Program-made: the position numbers and the translations under genes
NCBI GenBank assembly: GCA_903878085.1
Contig: CAIRGJ010000012.1
Coordinates: 116,019-180,018 of the forward strand
Source of the DNA: an uncultured Hyphomicrobiales bacterium
GTDB taxonomy: Bacteria > Pseudomonadota > Alphaproteobacteria > Rhizobiales > Xanthobacteraceae
Direction: 5' to 3'
DNA: 64,000 nucleotides
Notes under the pieces: model-generated
What the model was told of the DNA's origin: nothing
Seen by the model: the letters and a program-made list of their open reading frames with translations, nothing else
Database searches by the model: none
In this document: in pieces, positions 54,199 to 62,871 of the stretch
How the letters are laid out: the number at the start of each line of letters is the position of its first letter
How positions within the stretch are numbered: position 1 is the stretch's first letter

Positions 54199-55611
54199 TC
54201 AATGCGCGACGGCCGGCGCCTTGCCCGCCGCGGGCGCAGTGCCATGGGCTTTGCGGCGCGGGCCGTTATTCGACAACACGAAATCGGAAATGCGCGGTGC
54301 GATCTCGGAACGGAATCGCGAGCCGTTGAACACGCCGTAATGCCCGACGCCCGGCTGCAGATAATGCACTTTCTTCTCGGCCGGGATGTTGGGGCACAGT
54401 TTGTGCGTCGCTTCGGTCTGGCCGACGCCGGAAATGTCGTCGTGTTCGCCTTCCACCGTCAGCAGGGCAACACGCTTGATTGCGCTCGGTTCAATCAAGC
54501 GGCCGCGATGCATCATCTCGCCTTTCGGCAGCGCGTGGCGGATGAACACGGTGTCGACGGTCTGCAGATAGAACTCGGCCGACAGGTCCATGACCGCGAG
54601 GTATTCGTCGTAGAATTCCCTGTGCTTGGTCGCCGAGTCGCCGTCGCCTTTCACCAGATGGCTGAACAGCGCGCGATGCGCCTCGACATGGCGATCGAGA
54701 TTCATGCTGACGAACCCGGTGAGTTGCAAGAAACCGGGATAGACGTCGCGCATGACGCCGGGATTGGGGAACGGCACCTTGGTGATGACGTGCGAGCGGA
54801 ACCAGTCGAGACCGCGGTTCTCGGCGAGTTTGTTGACCTTGTTGGGATTGACGCGGGTGTCGATCGGACCGCCCATCAGCGTCATGGAATGCGGCACGTA
54901 AGGATCCTTGTCGGCTTCCATCAGCGCGACCGCCGCCAGCACCGGCACCGAAGGCTGACACACCGCGAGCATGTGGCAGTCGCCGCCAAGCATGTGCAGC
55001 ATCGAGATCAGGTAATCGATGTAGTCGTCGAGATCGAAGCGGCCTTCCGCCACCGGCACCGTGCGGGCATTGCGCCAGTCGGTGATGTAGACGTCGTGAT
55101 TGGGCAAAAAGGCTTCGACGGTGCCGCGTAGCAGCGTGGCATAATGGCCCGACATCGGCGCGACGATCAGCAGCTTGGGCTGCGGCCGGCGCGGCACGTG
55201 AGTAAAGGTTCGCTCGAAATGCAGCAGGCGGCAGAACGGCCGTTCCCAGACCGTATTGATGTGAACCGGCACGCGCTCGCCGCCGACCAAGGCCGAGTCG
55301 ATCTGCCATTCCGGCTGACCGTAGCGGCGCGTCACGCGCTCGAACAATTCCGCCGCCGCGGCGATCGACTTGCCGTACTGAGTGTGAGCAAACGGATTGG
55401 CCGGGTTCTTGAAAAACAACCGCGCGGCGTCGGCCAAAGCGCGCGACGGGTCGAGCGCGGCAAGGCCCATTTCGTAGAGCCAGTACATCGGCGTCGCAAT
55501 CAAACCAGCGCTATCGCCGGACAGCGATGCGGCCCCGTCGAATTCACCGATCGGCAACGGCTTGGTCCCGGGCTTATGTTGCATTGCGGCAGGGTGTCGT
55601 TTTTCGATCAT
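54199..55611 (-). CDS. phaZ: Intracellular polyhydroxybutyrate depolymerase
   Basis: A 470-residue enzyme that mobilises stored PHB granules. The R. eutropha PhaZ-type Cys nucleophile is Cys218 in LAVCQPSVPVLAA; the Asp is expected in GEHDDISGVGQ and the His in PGVGHYGVFNG, giving the Cys-Asp-His triad of this family. Segments MYWLYEMGLAAL and FLPNHDVYITDWRNA are typical. No signal peptide, fitting an intracellular granule-associated enzyme. MQHKPGTK ten codons in is an alternative start. Confidence 0.93.
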   Translation of the reverse strand: MIEKRHPAAMQHKPGTKPLPIGEFDGAASLSGDSAGLIATPMYWLYEMGLAALDPSRALADAARLFFKNPANPFAHTQYGKSIAAAAELFERVTRRYGQPEWQIDSALVGGERVPVHINTVWERPFCRLLHFERTFTHVPRRPQPKLLIVAPMSGHYATLLRGTVEAFLPNHDVYITDWRNARTVPVAEGRFDLDDYIDYLISMLHMLGGDCHMLAVCQPSVPVLAAVALMEADKDPYVPHSMTLMGGPIDTRVNPNKVNKLAENRGLDWFRSHVITKVPFPNPGVMRDVYPGFLQLTGFVSMNLDRHVEAHRALFSHLVKGDGDSATKHREFYDEYLAVMDLSAEFYLQTVDTVFIRHALPKGEMMHRGRLIEPSAIKRVALLTVEGEHDDISGVGQTEATHKLCPNIPAEKKVHYLQPGVGHYGVFNGSRFRSEIAPRISDFVLSNNGPRRKAHGTAPAAGKAPAVAH

Positions 55612-55661
55612 CAGGTCAACCTAGCGGAAAGGTGTTCGAGTCAGGTTTACGCGTAACTTTC

Positions 55662-55686
55662 TACTGATTACCATTTATAATCAGTA
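55662..55686. terminator. AT-rich inverted repeat between phaZ and the ABC-2 permease
   Basis: Perfect 9-bp arms TACTGATTA (55662-55670) and TAATCAGTA (55678-55686) around a 7-base loop, just after the permease stop codon at 55696. It could end the ABC exporter transcript or act as an operator upstream of phaZ. Confidence 0.45.
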
Positions 55687-55695
55687 AGTTATCCA

Positions 55696-56514
55696 TTACT
55701 CGCCGCCTTGCAGCAGCGAGCCTTGCACCCGCGCGCTGGCCAAAAGCTTGAGGAAAGCGACCGACGCGGCGGCAAACAGCACGACGTTAAAGGCTAAGGC
55801 TTCCAGCATCAGATCGGCGCGGAACACGTGGTCGATCAGCAGCGCGCGCATACCCTCGAACACGTAGGTCGGCGGCAGCGACCAGGCAAAATATTGCAGC
55901 CAATGCGGCAACACCCCGACCGGGTAGTAGACGCAGGTCAGCGGCAAAAACAGGAACATGATGGTCCAGGCCATGCTCTCGGCGCCCAGGCCGTTACGCA
56001 GCAGTAGCCCGGCGACGAAGATGCCAATGGCCCAACTGGTCAGTATCAGATTGACGAAGAAGGCGGCGAGCGCGAAGCCCATCGACCACAGATTGAAGCC
56101 AAAGAAGGCAATCGCCAAGAGCGACACCGGGATCATGCCGATCGCCAGCCGGATGACGCTCATGATCATCAAGGTGGCTAAAAATTCCGGCGGCCGCAGC
56201 GGCTACATCATCAGATTGCCGAGGTTGTGCGCGTACATTTCCTCGAGGAACGAAATCGAAAAGCCGAGTTGGCCGCGGAACAGAATGTCCCACAACAGCA
56301 CCGCGCCGATGAAGACGCCGCCGGCTTGTGCGAAGTAGCCGGCGTTCTGCGAGATGTACATCTGCAGAAAGCCCCACATCAGCATCTGCACCGCCGGCCA
56401 ATAGATCAGGTCGAGAATGCGCGGCCAGGACGAGCGCAGCAGATACCAATAGCGCCGCACCATGGCGAAGACGCGGTTGACGGAGAATTCCAGGCCGGAG
56501 TCGCTGACGCTCAT
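55696..56514 (-). pseudogene. ABC-2 type permease interrupted by an in-frame amber codon
   Basis: A 273-codon frame encoding an ABC-2 exporter membrane subunit with six expected helices, starting MSVSDSGLEFSVNRVFAMVRRYW. Codon 104 is TAG (complement CTA at 56203-56205), splitting NLGNLMM from PLRPPEFLATLMIMSVIRLA in the same frame. The two halves align as one protein without any shift, and the context suggests that TCG (Ser) stood there (family members read LMMSPLRP, as I recall). So it is a single-base nonsense mutation or a base-calling error. The permease start overlaps the ATPase stop as ATGA. If the codon is real, the exporter is probably inactive. Confidence 0.85.
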
Positions 56515-57266
56515 GGTGCCAGCTCGCTATGCGTGCCGCGCGCCACATCGAGGAACACTTCTTCCATCGTGGCGCGGCCGTAATGCGCGAGCAGATGCTC
56601 AGGCGTGTCGTCGCCTTCGATGCGGCCCTTCTTCATAATGATGACGCGGTCGCACAGCCGCTCGACCTCGCTCATGTTGTGCGAAGCCAGCAGAATGGTG
56701 GCGTTGCGTTCGCTGCGATAATGCTCAAGCCGGCCGCGCACCCAGTCGGCGGTGTCGGGATCGAGCGAGGCGGTCGGCTCGTCGAGCAGCAGAACTTCCG
56801 GCCGGTTGAGCAGCGCCTTGGCCAGCGACACCCGCGTCTTCTGCCCGGACGACAGCTTGCCGGTCGGGCGGTCGAGGAATTCGGTGAGTTCGAGTTCGGC
56901 GGCAAGGCCGGCGATGCGGTCGTCGAGGTCGGCCACCGCATAGAGCTGGCCGAACACCGACAGATTCTGCCGCACCGTCAGCCGCATCGGCATGTCGACA
57001 TAGGGACTTTCGAAATTCATCCGGTGCAGCACGCGGTAGCGCTCGCGCGGCATGTCGGCGCCCAGCACCGTGACGGTGCCGGCGGTGGGGGTGACCAGCC
57101 CCATGATGGTGGCAATGGTGGTGGTCTTGCCGGCGCCGTTGCCGCCTAAGAGCCCGGTGATCGAACCCGCCGGCAACCGGAATGAAATGCCGTCGACCGC
57201 GGTCGAGGCCTTGTAAACCTTGACGAGATTGTCGACGGCGATGGCGGCGGCAGCGCTAGCATCCAT
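56511..57266 (-). CDS. ABC transporter ATP-binding protein (ABC-2 exporter type)
   Basis: A 251-residue ATPase with Walker A LLGGNGAGKTTTIA, signature KLSSGQKTRVSLAKALL, Walker B EVLLLDEPTASLDPDTA and switch His in LASHNMSEVERL. The frame is open 80 codons further upstream, but that part runs through a family-1 palindromic repeat (57285-57333, read as MIPKSGYRFSERIMRKR) and into the regS start region, so MDASAAAAIAV at 57266 is used. It pairs with the permease gene at 55696-56514, which carries an amber codon. Confidence 0.9.
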   Translation of the reverse strand: MDASAAAAIAVDNLVKVYKASTAVDGISFRLPAGSITGLLGGNGAGKTTTIATIMGLVTPTAGTVTVLGADMPRERYRVLHRMNFESPYVDMPMRLTVRQNLSVFGQLYAVADLDDRIAGLAAELELTEFLDRPTGKLSSGQKTRVSLAKALLNRPEVLLLDEPTASLDPDTADWVRGRLEHYRSERNATILLASHNMSEVERLCDRVIIMKKGRIEGDDTPEHLLAHYGRATMEEVFLDVARGTHSELAP

Positions 57267-57284
57267 GGCGATTCTTAATCTTTT

Positions 57285-57333
57285 GCGCATGATCCGTTCC
57301 GAAAACCGGTACCCACTTTTCGGGATCATGCGC
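57285..57333. repeat. Palindromic intergenic repeat, family 1
   Basis: A 49-bp palindrome with ends GCGCATGATCC and GGATCATGCGC and inner GAAAACCGGT and CCACTTTTCGGG, in the divergent region between the ABC-2 ATPase and regS. It is the best-preserved copy in the window. Confidence 0.85.
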
Positions 57334-57408
57334 AGATGTGACGCTCCGCCGCACGAAGCGCAAGGGCCCGATTGGTAGCCCGCGCCGCGTCGCGTTACAG
57401 TGGCCGCC

Positions 57409-58725
57409 ATGCCGACGTCCAATCCCGCCAGTACCCATCCACGCCGCAACGTGCGTCTCGATACGCTGGTGCGGTGGCGCTGGCTCGCCATCATCGGCCA
57501 GACCACCGCAGTGCTGGTGGTCGAATACGGTCTGGATTTCGAGCTGCCGACTTATGCCTGTCTCGCCGTCATCGCGCTGTCGGCCTGGCTCAATATCGCG
57601 CTGCGGCTGCGCTTCCATCTGACCCAGCGGCTCGAGCCCGACCGCGCCGCCTGGCTCTTGGCCTTCGACATCGCCGAGCTGGCGGTGCTGCTGTTCCTGA
57701 CCGGCGGCTTGCAGAACCCGTTCGCGTTTCTGTTCCTCGGCCCGGTGCTGCTGTCGTCGACCGCGCTGCCGCCGCGCTTCACGCTGATGCTCGGCGGCTT
57801 CGCCGTGGCCTGCGCCACCGTGCTGGTGTTCGCGCATTACCCGCTGCCGTGGGACAGCGACGACCCGCTGCAACTGCCGCCGATCTACATGATGGGCGTC
57901 TGGCTCTCGATCCTGCTGGCGATCGGGTTCATCGGCGTCTACGCCTGGCAGATCACCGAGGAATCGCGCCAGCTCAGCGACGCGCTGGCCGCGACCGAGT
58001 TGGTGCTGGCGCATGAGCAGCATCTGTCGCAACTCGACGGGCTGGCCGCCGCCGCCGCGCACGAACTCGGCACGCCGCTGTCGACCATTTCGGTGATCGC
58101 CAAGGAGCTGGAGAACGCAATCCCCGCCGACGCGCCGCACGGCGACGACGTGCGGCTGCTGCGCGAACAGGCGGCACGCTGCCGCGATATCCTGGCGAAG
58201 ATCACTGAGCTGTCGAGCGGCGAGCCGTTCGACCGCACGCCGCTGACCGCGCTGATCGAGGAAGTCGTCGCGCCGCATCGCAATTTCGGCATCGCCATCG
58301 AGGTCGCGATGCCGGGCGACCGCGACGCCGAGCCGCTCGGCGCGCGCAATCCGGCGATCCTCTACGGCCTCGGCAATATTGTGGAGAATGCCGTCGACTT
58401 CGCCCACGAGCGCGTCGACGTCGCCGCGCAATGGAACGACGAGGCGATCGACCTCACCATCACCGACGATGGGCCAGGCTTTGCCCCCGAGGTGCTCGAC
58501 CGCATCGGCGAGCCTTACGTCACCACCCGCCGCCGCACGCCGAACGCCACTGACGAGGAACCGACCGGGCTGGGCTTGGGCTTTTTCATCGCCAAGACCT
58601 TGCTGGAGCGCTCGGGCGCCACGCTGTCCTTCGCTAATCGCGCGCTGCCGGCCCGCGGCGCCGTCATCAAATTGCGCTGGCGGCGCGCCGACTTCGAGCG
58701 GCCGTTGACCTTCGCCGGAACCTGA
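57409..58725 (+). CDS. regS: Redox-responsive sensor histidine kinase, RegB/PrrB/ActS family
   Basis: About 438 residues. Six membrane helices occupy roughly 25-185, containing the quinone-site motif GGLQNPFAFLFLGP of RegB proteins. The H-box is LAAAAAHELGTPLSTI, with phospho-His at about 218. A Cys in the QAARCRDIL segment, about residue 258, corresponds in position to the redox-active Cys of R. capsulatus RegB. The ATPase domain has NIVENAVDFA, DDGPGF and GLGLGFFIAKTL. It signals aerobic/anaerobic redox state to the regulator encoded next, controlling respiration, nitrogen fixation and carbon fixation genes in relatives. A GTG three codons earlier is an alternative start. Confidence 0.93.
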   Translation: MPTSNPASTHPRRNVRLDTLVRWRWLAIIGQTTAVLVVEYGLDFELPTYACLAVIALSAWLNIALRLRFHLTQRLEPDRAAWLLAFDIAELAVLLFLTGGLQNPFAFLFLGPVLLSSTALPPRFTLMLGGFAVACATVLVFAHYPLPWDSDDPLQLPPIYMMGVWLSILLAIGFIGVYAWQITEESRQLSDALAATELVLAHEQHLSQLDGLAAAAAHELGTPLSTISVIAKELENAIPADAPHGDDVRLLREQAARCRDILAKITELSSGEPFDRTPLTALIEEVVAPHRNFGIAIEVAMPGDRDAEPLGARNPAILYGLGNIVENAVDFAHERVDVAAQWNDEAIDLTITDDGPGFAPEVLDRIGEPYVTTRRRTPNATDEEPTGLGLGFFIAKTLLERSGATLSFANRALPARGAVIKLRWRRADFERPLTFAGT

Positions 58726-58815
58726 CGGGCGCAGAATCGCCATTTTTACACTGTGTTTATGGTGCCGCGCGGGCTATGTATGGCCGTGCCTCTAAAAGCG
58801 GATGAAGACGTGGAC

Positions 58816-59388
58816 ATGGCTATCAGCGACGTCACCAAACCGGCGGTGAAGATCGAGATCCCCGGCGAGCGCTCGGTGCTGGTCGTCGAGGACGACCGGT
58901 CGTTTCTGCAGCGTCTGGCCAAGGCGCTGGAGAGTCGCGGCTTTGCCGTCACCACCGCCGAATCGGTGGCCGACGGGCTGCTGCAGGTCGAGCGCGCGGC
59001 GCCGGCTTTCGCCGTGGTCGACATGCGGCTCGGCGACGGCAACGGCCTCGACGTGATTTCCGCCTTGAAGCGCCGCCGCCCGGAAGCGCGCGGCATTATC
59101 CTCACCGGCTACGGCAACATCGCCACCGCGGTGAACGCGGTAAAGCTCGGCGCGGTCGACTATCTAGCCAAGCCCGTCGATGCCGACGACGTCGTCGCCG
59201 CCCTGCTGGCGCACGACAACAGCAAGATCGAGCTGCCGGAAAATCCGATGTCGGCCGACCGCGTGCGCTGGGAACACATCCAGCGCATCTACGAATTGTG
59301 CGGCCGCAACGTTTCGGAAACCGCGCGGCGGCTCAACATGCACCGCCGCACCTTGCAGCGGATTCTGGCCAAAAGGGCTCCACGTTAG
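58816..59388 (+). CDS. regR: Response regulator, RegA/PrrA/ActR family
   Basis: A 190-residue regulator: receiver domain with VLVVEDDRSF and phospho-Asp at about 69 in AVVDMRLGDGNGLD, a PVDADDV linker, and a C-terminal Fis-type HTH NVSETARRLNMHRRTLQRIL that is almost invariant in this family. GGATGAAG precedes the ATG of MAISDVTKP; 21 further upstream codons are doubted. It forms a pair with the kinase gene ending 90 bases upstream. Confidence 0.94.
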   Translation: MAISDVTKPAVKIEIPGERSVLVVEDDRSFLQRLAKALESRGFAVTTAESVADGLLQVERAAPAFAVVDMRLGDGNGLDVISALKRRRPEARGIILTGYGNIATAVNAVKLGAVDYLAKPVDADDVVAALLAHDNSKIELPENPMSADRVRWEHIQRIYELCGRNVSETARRLNMHRRTLQRILAKRAPR

Positions 59389-59422
59389 TGGAGACCATCT
59401 TGAACAAAAAGCGCGCGCCGCG

Positions 59423-59863
59423 GTGAGCGCCCCCACGCGGTTTTTGTTTGGCATTGCGGCTTTGTTGCTGATGACGGCACCGGTCTTGGCCTCGGCCAAT
59501 GTCGACTGCTCGATCGACGACGCCAATCTCACGTTTGAAATGGAAGCGATTGCCGGCCGCAGCGGTCCGATCAATCAAGTCAATGTCGGCAACATCTTGA
59601 TCAAGCCAGCGGCGATCAAGCCGGCGCTGCCGCCGATGACATTTGACCGGACCCACATCGTGCAGCAATGGGATCTTGGCGACGACTTGCGGCTTCAGAT
59701 CGAAGTCAGCGATGACGCCGCCAAGCAAACCGTCAATCTGGTGATTATCGCGCGGCTCAATCAAAAGACCGACAAATATTCCGGCCGCTATGTCCTGAAG
59801 ATTTCGCGCGGCGGCGAAACCAGGGAATTAAAGGGCCGCATCAAGGAATGCGTGGCCGGTTAG
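59423..59863 (+). CDS. Small secreted protein of unknown function
   Basis: A 146-residue product from a GTG start. Signal peptide LFGIAALLLMTAPVLASA, then a mature domain of about 120 residues with one Cys near the start (VDCSIDD) and one near the end (IKECVAG), possibly forming a disulfide. The middle is beta-strand-like (NVGNILIKPAAIKP, LRLQIEVSDD). No family recognised. The coding frame overlaps the regR frame further upstream, but that part is rejected. It ends six bases before the stop of the convergent mmcB. Confidence 0.6.
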   Translation: MSAPTRFLFGIAALLLMTAPVLASANVDCSIDDANLTFEMEAIAGRSGPINQVNVGNILIKPAAIKPALPPMTFDRTHIVQQWDLGDDLRLQIEVSDDAAKQTVNLVIIARLNQKTDKYSGRYVLKISRGGETRELKGRIKECVAG

Positions 59864-59869
59864 CCGCGG

Positions 59870-60358
59870 CTAGTCGATATCGCCATAAGGCCCGGTCGGA
59901 TCGGCCAGCGACGAGAGCCGCAGCGCCGCGGCGCGGGCGAACAGCAGCATCATCGATTTGCGCGTACCGGCCGCGAGTCTGTGCTCCGGCGCGTCGCATT
60001 TGAATTCGGCGCCGAAGGCATCGGCGACGATCAGCCCGGTGTCGGGCGGGAAAATCTCGCACGGCACTTCCAAACAGGTGGCGAAATACAGCCGGTCGCA
60101 ATGGGTGCGGTAGTCCTGCCATTTCTGGTCGGCGCGGAAATCCGCCACCGAGGATTTGATCTCGACGATCCAAATGTCGCCGCTCGTATCGAGCGCCACC
60201 AGATCGGCTCTCCGGCCGGACGGCAGCGGCAACTCGCTGACGACGGAAAAGCCGTGCGCGTGCAAGAGCCGCGCGGTGCCGCGCGCGACCGCCAGCGCGG
60301 TTTCCGACTGGCGGCCATCGACCGGAAGTTCCAAAGGCCTCTTGGCGGTGAGGCTCAT
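59870..60358 (-). CDS. mmcB: MmcB family DNA repair protein
   Basis: A 162-residue alphaproteobacterial protein of the MmcB (formerly DUF1052) family, linked in Caulobacter to damage tolerance with the ImuA-ImuB-DnaE2 system. A PD-(D/E)XK-like nuclease core is visible: ELPLPSGRRADLVALD followed by DIWIVEIKSSVADFRADQKWQDY, with Asp, Glu and Lys in the expected order. It begins nine bases after mtnA ends, on the same strand. No clear LexA box (GTTC-N7-GTTC) was seen nearby. Confidence 0.9.
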   Translation of the reverse strand: MSLTAKRPLELPVDGRQSETALAVARGTARLLHAHGFSVVSELPLPSGRRADLVALDTSGDIWIVEIKSSVADFRADQKWQDYRTHCDRLYFATCLEVPCEIFPPDTGLIVADAFGAEFKCDAPEHRLAAGTRKSMMLLFARAAALRLSSLADPTGPYGDID

Positions 60359-60367
60359 GATCGCAAC

Positions 60368-61489
60368 CTATGCTTTGGCCGCCGACTTTAGCGCATTGAC
60401 ACGCTCGGGAAAGGCCTTGGCCAGCGCCGCGCGATTGGCGGCGATGACGCCGCGCTCGGTGATCAGCCCGGTGACCAGCCGCGCCGGCGTGACGTCGAAG
60501 GCATAGTTCGCAACCGGCGAACCGTCCGGCACCACCTGCACGGATACGACACGGCCGTCTTTGGTCTTGCCGGTCATGGTCGCGACCTCTTCCGGCCCGC
60601 GCTGCTCGATCGGGATTTCTGCCACGCCGTCGCTGACGGTAAAGTCGATGGTGGGCGACGGCAGCGCCACATAGAACGGCACGCCATTGTCGCGCGCCGC
60701 CAGCGCCTTCAGATAAGTTCCGATCTTGTTGCAGACGTCGCCCTGCGCCGTGGTACGGTCGGTGCCGACGATGACGAGATCGACCAGGCCGTGCTGCATC
60801 AGATGGCCGCCGGTGTTGTCGGGAATGACCGTGTGCGGCACGCCGTGATGGCCGAGCTCCCAGGCGGTGAGCGAGGCGCCCTGATTGCGCGGCCGGGTTT
60901 CGTCGGCGAAGACGTGGATCGGAATCCCCTTGTCATGCGCCAGATAGATCGGCGCGGTCGCGGTGCCCCAATCGACCGTCGCCAGCCAGCCGGCATTGCA
61001 ATGGGTGAGCACGTTGACGCGTTCGCCGTTTTTCTTGGTCGCGGCGATCGCTTCGATGAGCTTGAGGCCGTGACCACCGATGGCAAAATTGATTGCAACG
61101 TCTTCTTCGGCGATGTCGTTGGCGCGCTTGAGCGCAGCATCAGCGCGTTCGGCCCGCGGCCGGTTGCGCACCGCGGCCAGCATCTCGTCCAGCGCCCATT
61201 TCAGATTAATCGCGGTCGGCCGCGTCGCGGCCAACGTCGTATAGGCGCGCTCCAGATTTTCGTCGGAGGCGTCATGCAGCAAGGCCAGCCAGACGCCATA
61301 GGCCGCCGAGGCGCCGATCAGCGGTGCGCCGCGCACCTGCATCGATTTGATGGCCTGCGCCGCTTCTTCCAGCGTACGCAGTCGCACCGTGGCGTAACAA
61401 TGCGGCAGCAAAGTCTGGTCGATGATGCCGACGCTGCGTCCGTCGCTTTCGACCCAGATCGTGCGCGTAGGCTTGCCGTCGACTTTCAT
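60368..61489 (-). CDS. mtnA: S-methyl-5-thioribose-1-phosphate isomerase
   Basis: A 373-residue enzyme of the methionine salvage pathway that isomerises 5-methylthioribose-1-phosphate to the ribulose form. Family motifs are [34 protein letters not shown] with the active-site Cys, [18 protein letters not shown] and [21 protein letters not shown] with the active-site Asp. Start [13 protein letters not shown] is chosen over an upstream extension of 25 codons. It is co-transcribed with mmcB, an unrelated repair gene. Confidence 0.95.
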   Translation of the reverse strand: MKVDGKPTRTIWVESDGRSVGIIDQTLLPHCYATVRLRTLEEAAQAIKSMQVRGAPLIGASAAYGVWLALLHDASDENLERAYTTLAATRPTAINLKWALDEMLAAVRNRPRAERADAALKRANDIAEEDVAINFAIGGHGLKLIEAIAATKKNGERVNVLTHCNAGWLATVDWGTATAPIYLAHDKGIPIHVFADETRPRNQGASLTAWELGHHGVPHTVIPDNTGGHLMQHGLVDLVIVGTDRTTAQGDVCNKIGTYLKALAARDNGVPFYVALPSPTIDFTVSDGVAEIPIEQRGPEEVATMTGKTKDGRVVSVQVVPDGSPVANYAFDVTPARLVTGLITERGVIAANRAALAKAFPERVNALKSAAKA

Positions 61490-61659
61490 GGTCGTTTCAT
61501 AACGCGCTTCCGGCGGCCAGACAAATCGCAAGGCGGGTAATGCCGCCGCCAAAAACGGCCACAAATCAGCCGGTGCCCCGCCCTAATTCGGGCCCGCGGC
61601 GGTCGCGAAGCGCAAGGACAATTCCCCCGTTCGGAAAACTTCATCAGAGGGGTGAATTC

Positions 61660-62811
61660 ATGTTTGCCAAACATGCGAGGGCCGCGGCTCTCGCTTTTTT
61701 TATGCTGCCGTTCGCCTTGAGCACCAATGTTCGCGCCACTGAGGGCGATGTCAAAGCCACCACCGGCAAGCCGGTGGTCGAAGTCGCGTTCGTCCTCGAC
61801 ACCACCGGCTCGATGGGGCCGCTGATCGAGGGCGCCAAGCGCAAGATCTGGTCGATCGCCACCGCGATCGTCGACGCCAATCCCGACGCCGAAATCCGGA
61901 TGGGCCTGGTGGCCTATCGCGACATCGGCGACGACTACGTCACCAAGACCTTCAATCTCACCACCGACATCCAGGACCTCTACGCCAACCTGCTGGAGCT
62001 CAAGGCGCGCGGCGGCGGCGATTGGCCGGAAAGCGTCAATGAAGCGCTGCATGTTGGCGTAACAAAACTCGCCTGGACGCAAGGCGCAGAGATCTGCCGC
62101 ATCATATTCCTGGTCGGCGACGCGCCGCCGCACATGGACTATGCCCAGGATGTGAAATATCCTGAAGTGATACGCATGGCGCGCGACCGCGGCATTGTCG
62201 TCAACGCCGTGCAAGCCGGCGGCGCCCGCGATACCGAACGGGTGTGGCGCGAAATCGCCCAGATGGGCAACGGCCGTTACATTCCGATCCCGCAAGACGG
62301 CGGCCATCTGGTGATCATCGAGACGCCCTATGACCGCGAGATCATCGAACTGCAGGGCGAGATCAACGGCACCGTGATCCCGTACGGGCCGCGCCAGCAG
62401 CGCAGCAGCGTCGAGCACAAGACCCGGCAGGCCGCCGCCGCGCCCGCTTCGGTCGCCACCGACATGGCCGGCTATATGTCGCGCAACGCCGCCAAGAACG
62501 GCGGCGAAGCCATCACCGGCAATGGCGATCTGGTCGCCGATATCGCGGCCGGACGGCAGAAACTCGCTGGGTTGAAGGACGACGAACTGCCGGAACAGGT
62601 GCGCACGATGAACGCAGCCGAGCGGCAGGCCTTCATCGACAAGCAACAGGCCGCACGCAAGGCGCTCAACGAACGCATGGCCAGGCTGGTCAAGCAGCGC
62701 GACGCTTACGCACTCGATCAGGCCAAGAAGGCGCCGAAGCCCGCCGCGGATTCGTTCGACCGCACCGTGGCGGAAACTTTGAGCGTGCAGGTCAAGCGCA
62801 AGACGTACTAG
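61660..62811 (+). CDS. Secreted von Willebrand factor A domain protein
   Basis: A 383-residue protein with a signal peptide (ALAFFMLPFALSTNVRA). The vWA domain starts at about residue 40 with the metal-binding DTTGSMG (Asp47, Thr49, Ser51), and further metal residues are likely in AYRDIGDDY and VGDAPPHMDY. The C-terminal third, about 260-383, is helical and charged with a Lys/Arg-rich coiled-coil-like stretch (ERQAFIDKQQAARKALNERMARLVKQ). AGAGGGG lies nine bases before the ATG. A periplasmic protein-interaction role is likely; partners unknown. A strong hairpin follows its stop codon. Confidence 0.8.
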   Translation: MFAKHARAAALAFFMLPFALSTNVRATEGDVKATTGKPVVEVAFVLDTTGSMGPLIEGAKRKIWSIATAIVDANPDAEIRMGLVAYRDIGDDYVTKTFNLTTDIQDLYANLLELKARGGGDWPESVNEALHVGVTKLAWTQGAEICRIIFLVGDAPPHMDYAQDVKYPEVIRMARDRGIVVNAVQAGGARDTERVWREIAQMGNGRYIPIPQDGGHLVIIETPYDREIIELQGEINGTVIPYGPRQQRSSVEHKTRQAAAAPASVATDMAGYMSRNAAKNGGEAITGNGDLVADIAAGRQKLAGLKDDELPEQVRTMNAAERQAFIDKQQAARKALNERMARLVKQRDAYALDQAKKAPKPAADSFDRTVAETLSVQVKRKTY

Positions 62812-62834
62812 CTTGCCGTCTCGACGGCTTTGCC

Positions 62835-62870
62835 GCAGTCTCCCGCCGGTGCAAATCGGCGGGAGACTGC
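62835..62870. promoter_or_regulatory. Perfect 13-bp hairpin covering the ribosome site of the next gene
   Basis: Arms GCAGTCTCCCGCC (62835-62847) and GGCGGGAGACTGC (62858-62870) with a ten-base loop. The right arm contains the GGGAG that precedes the ATG at 62872, so the folded mRNA would hide the ribosome site. It also lies 23 bases after the stop of the vWA gene, so it could serve as its terminator; no U tract follows. Confidence 0.65.
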
Positions 62871-62871
62871 A

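Noticed and set aside
56203..56205. TAG in the ABC-2 permease as a recoded (pyrrolysine or read-through) codon
   Set aside because: Pyrrolysine decoding is not known in this group, the position is not catalytic, and the homologous context fits an ordinary Ser codon, so mutation or error is simpler.
60359..61659. LexA-type box (GTTC-N7-GTTC) upstream of mtnA-mmcB
   Set aside because: Only a near match (GTTCGGAAAACTTC) was seen, with wrong spacing and a missing G, and it lies closer to the divergent vWA gene.
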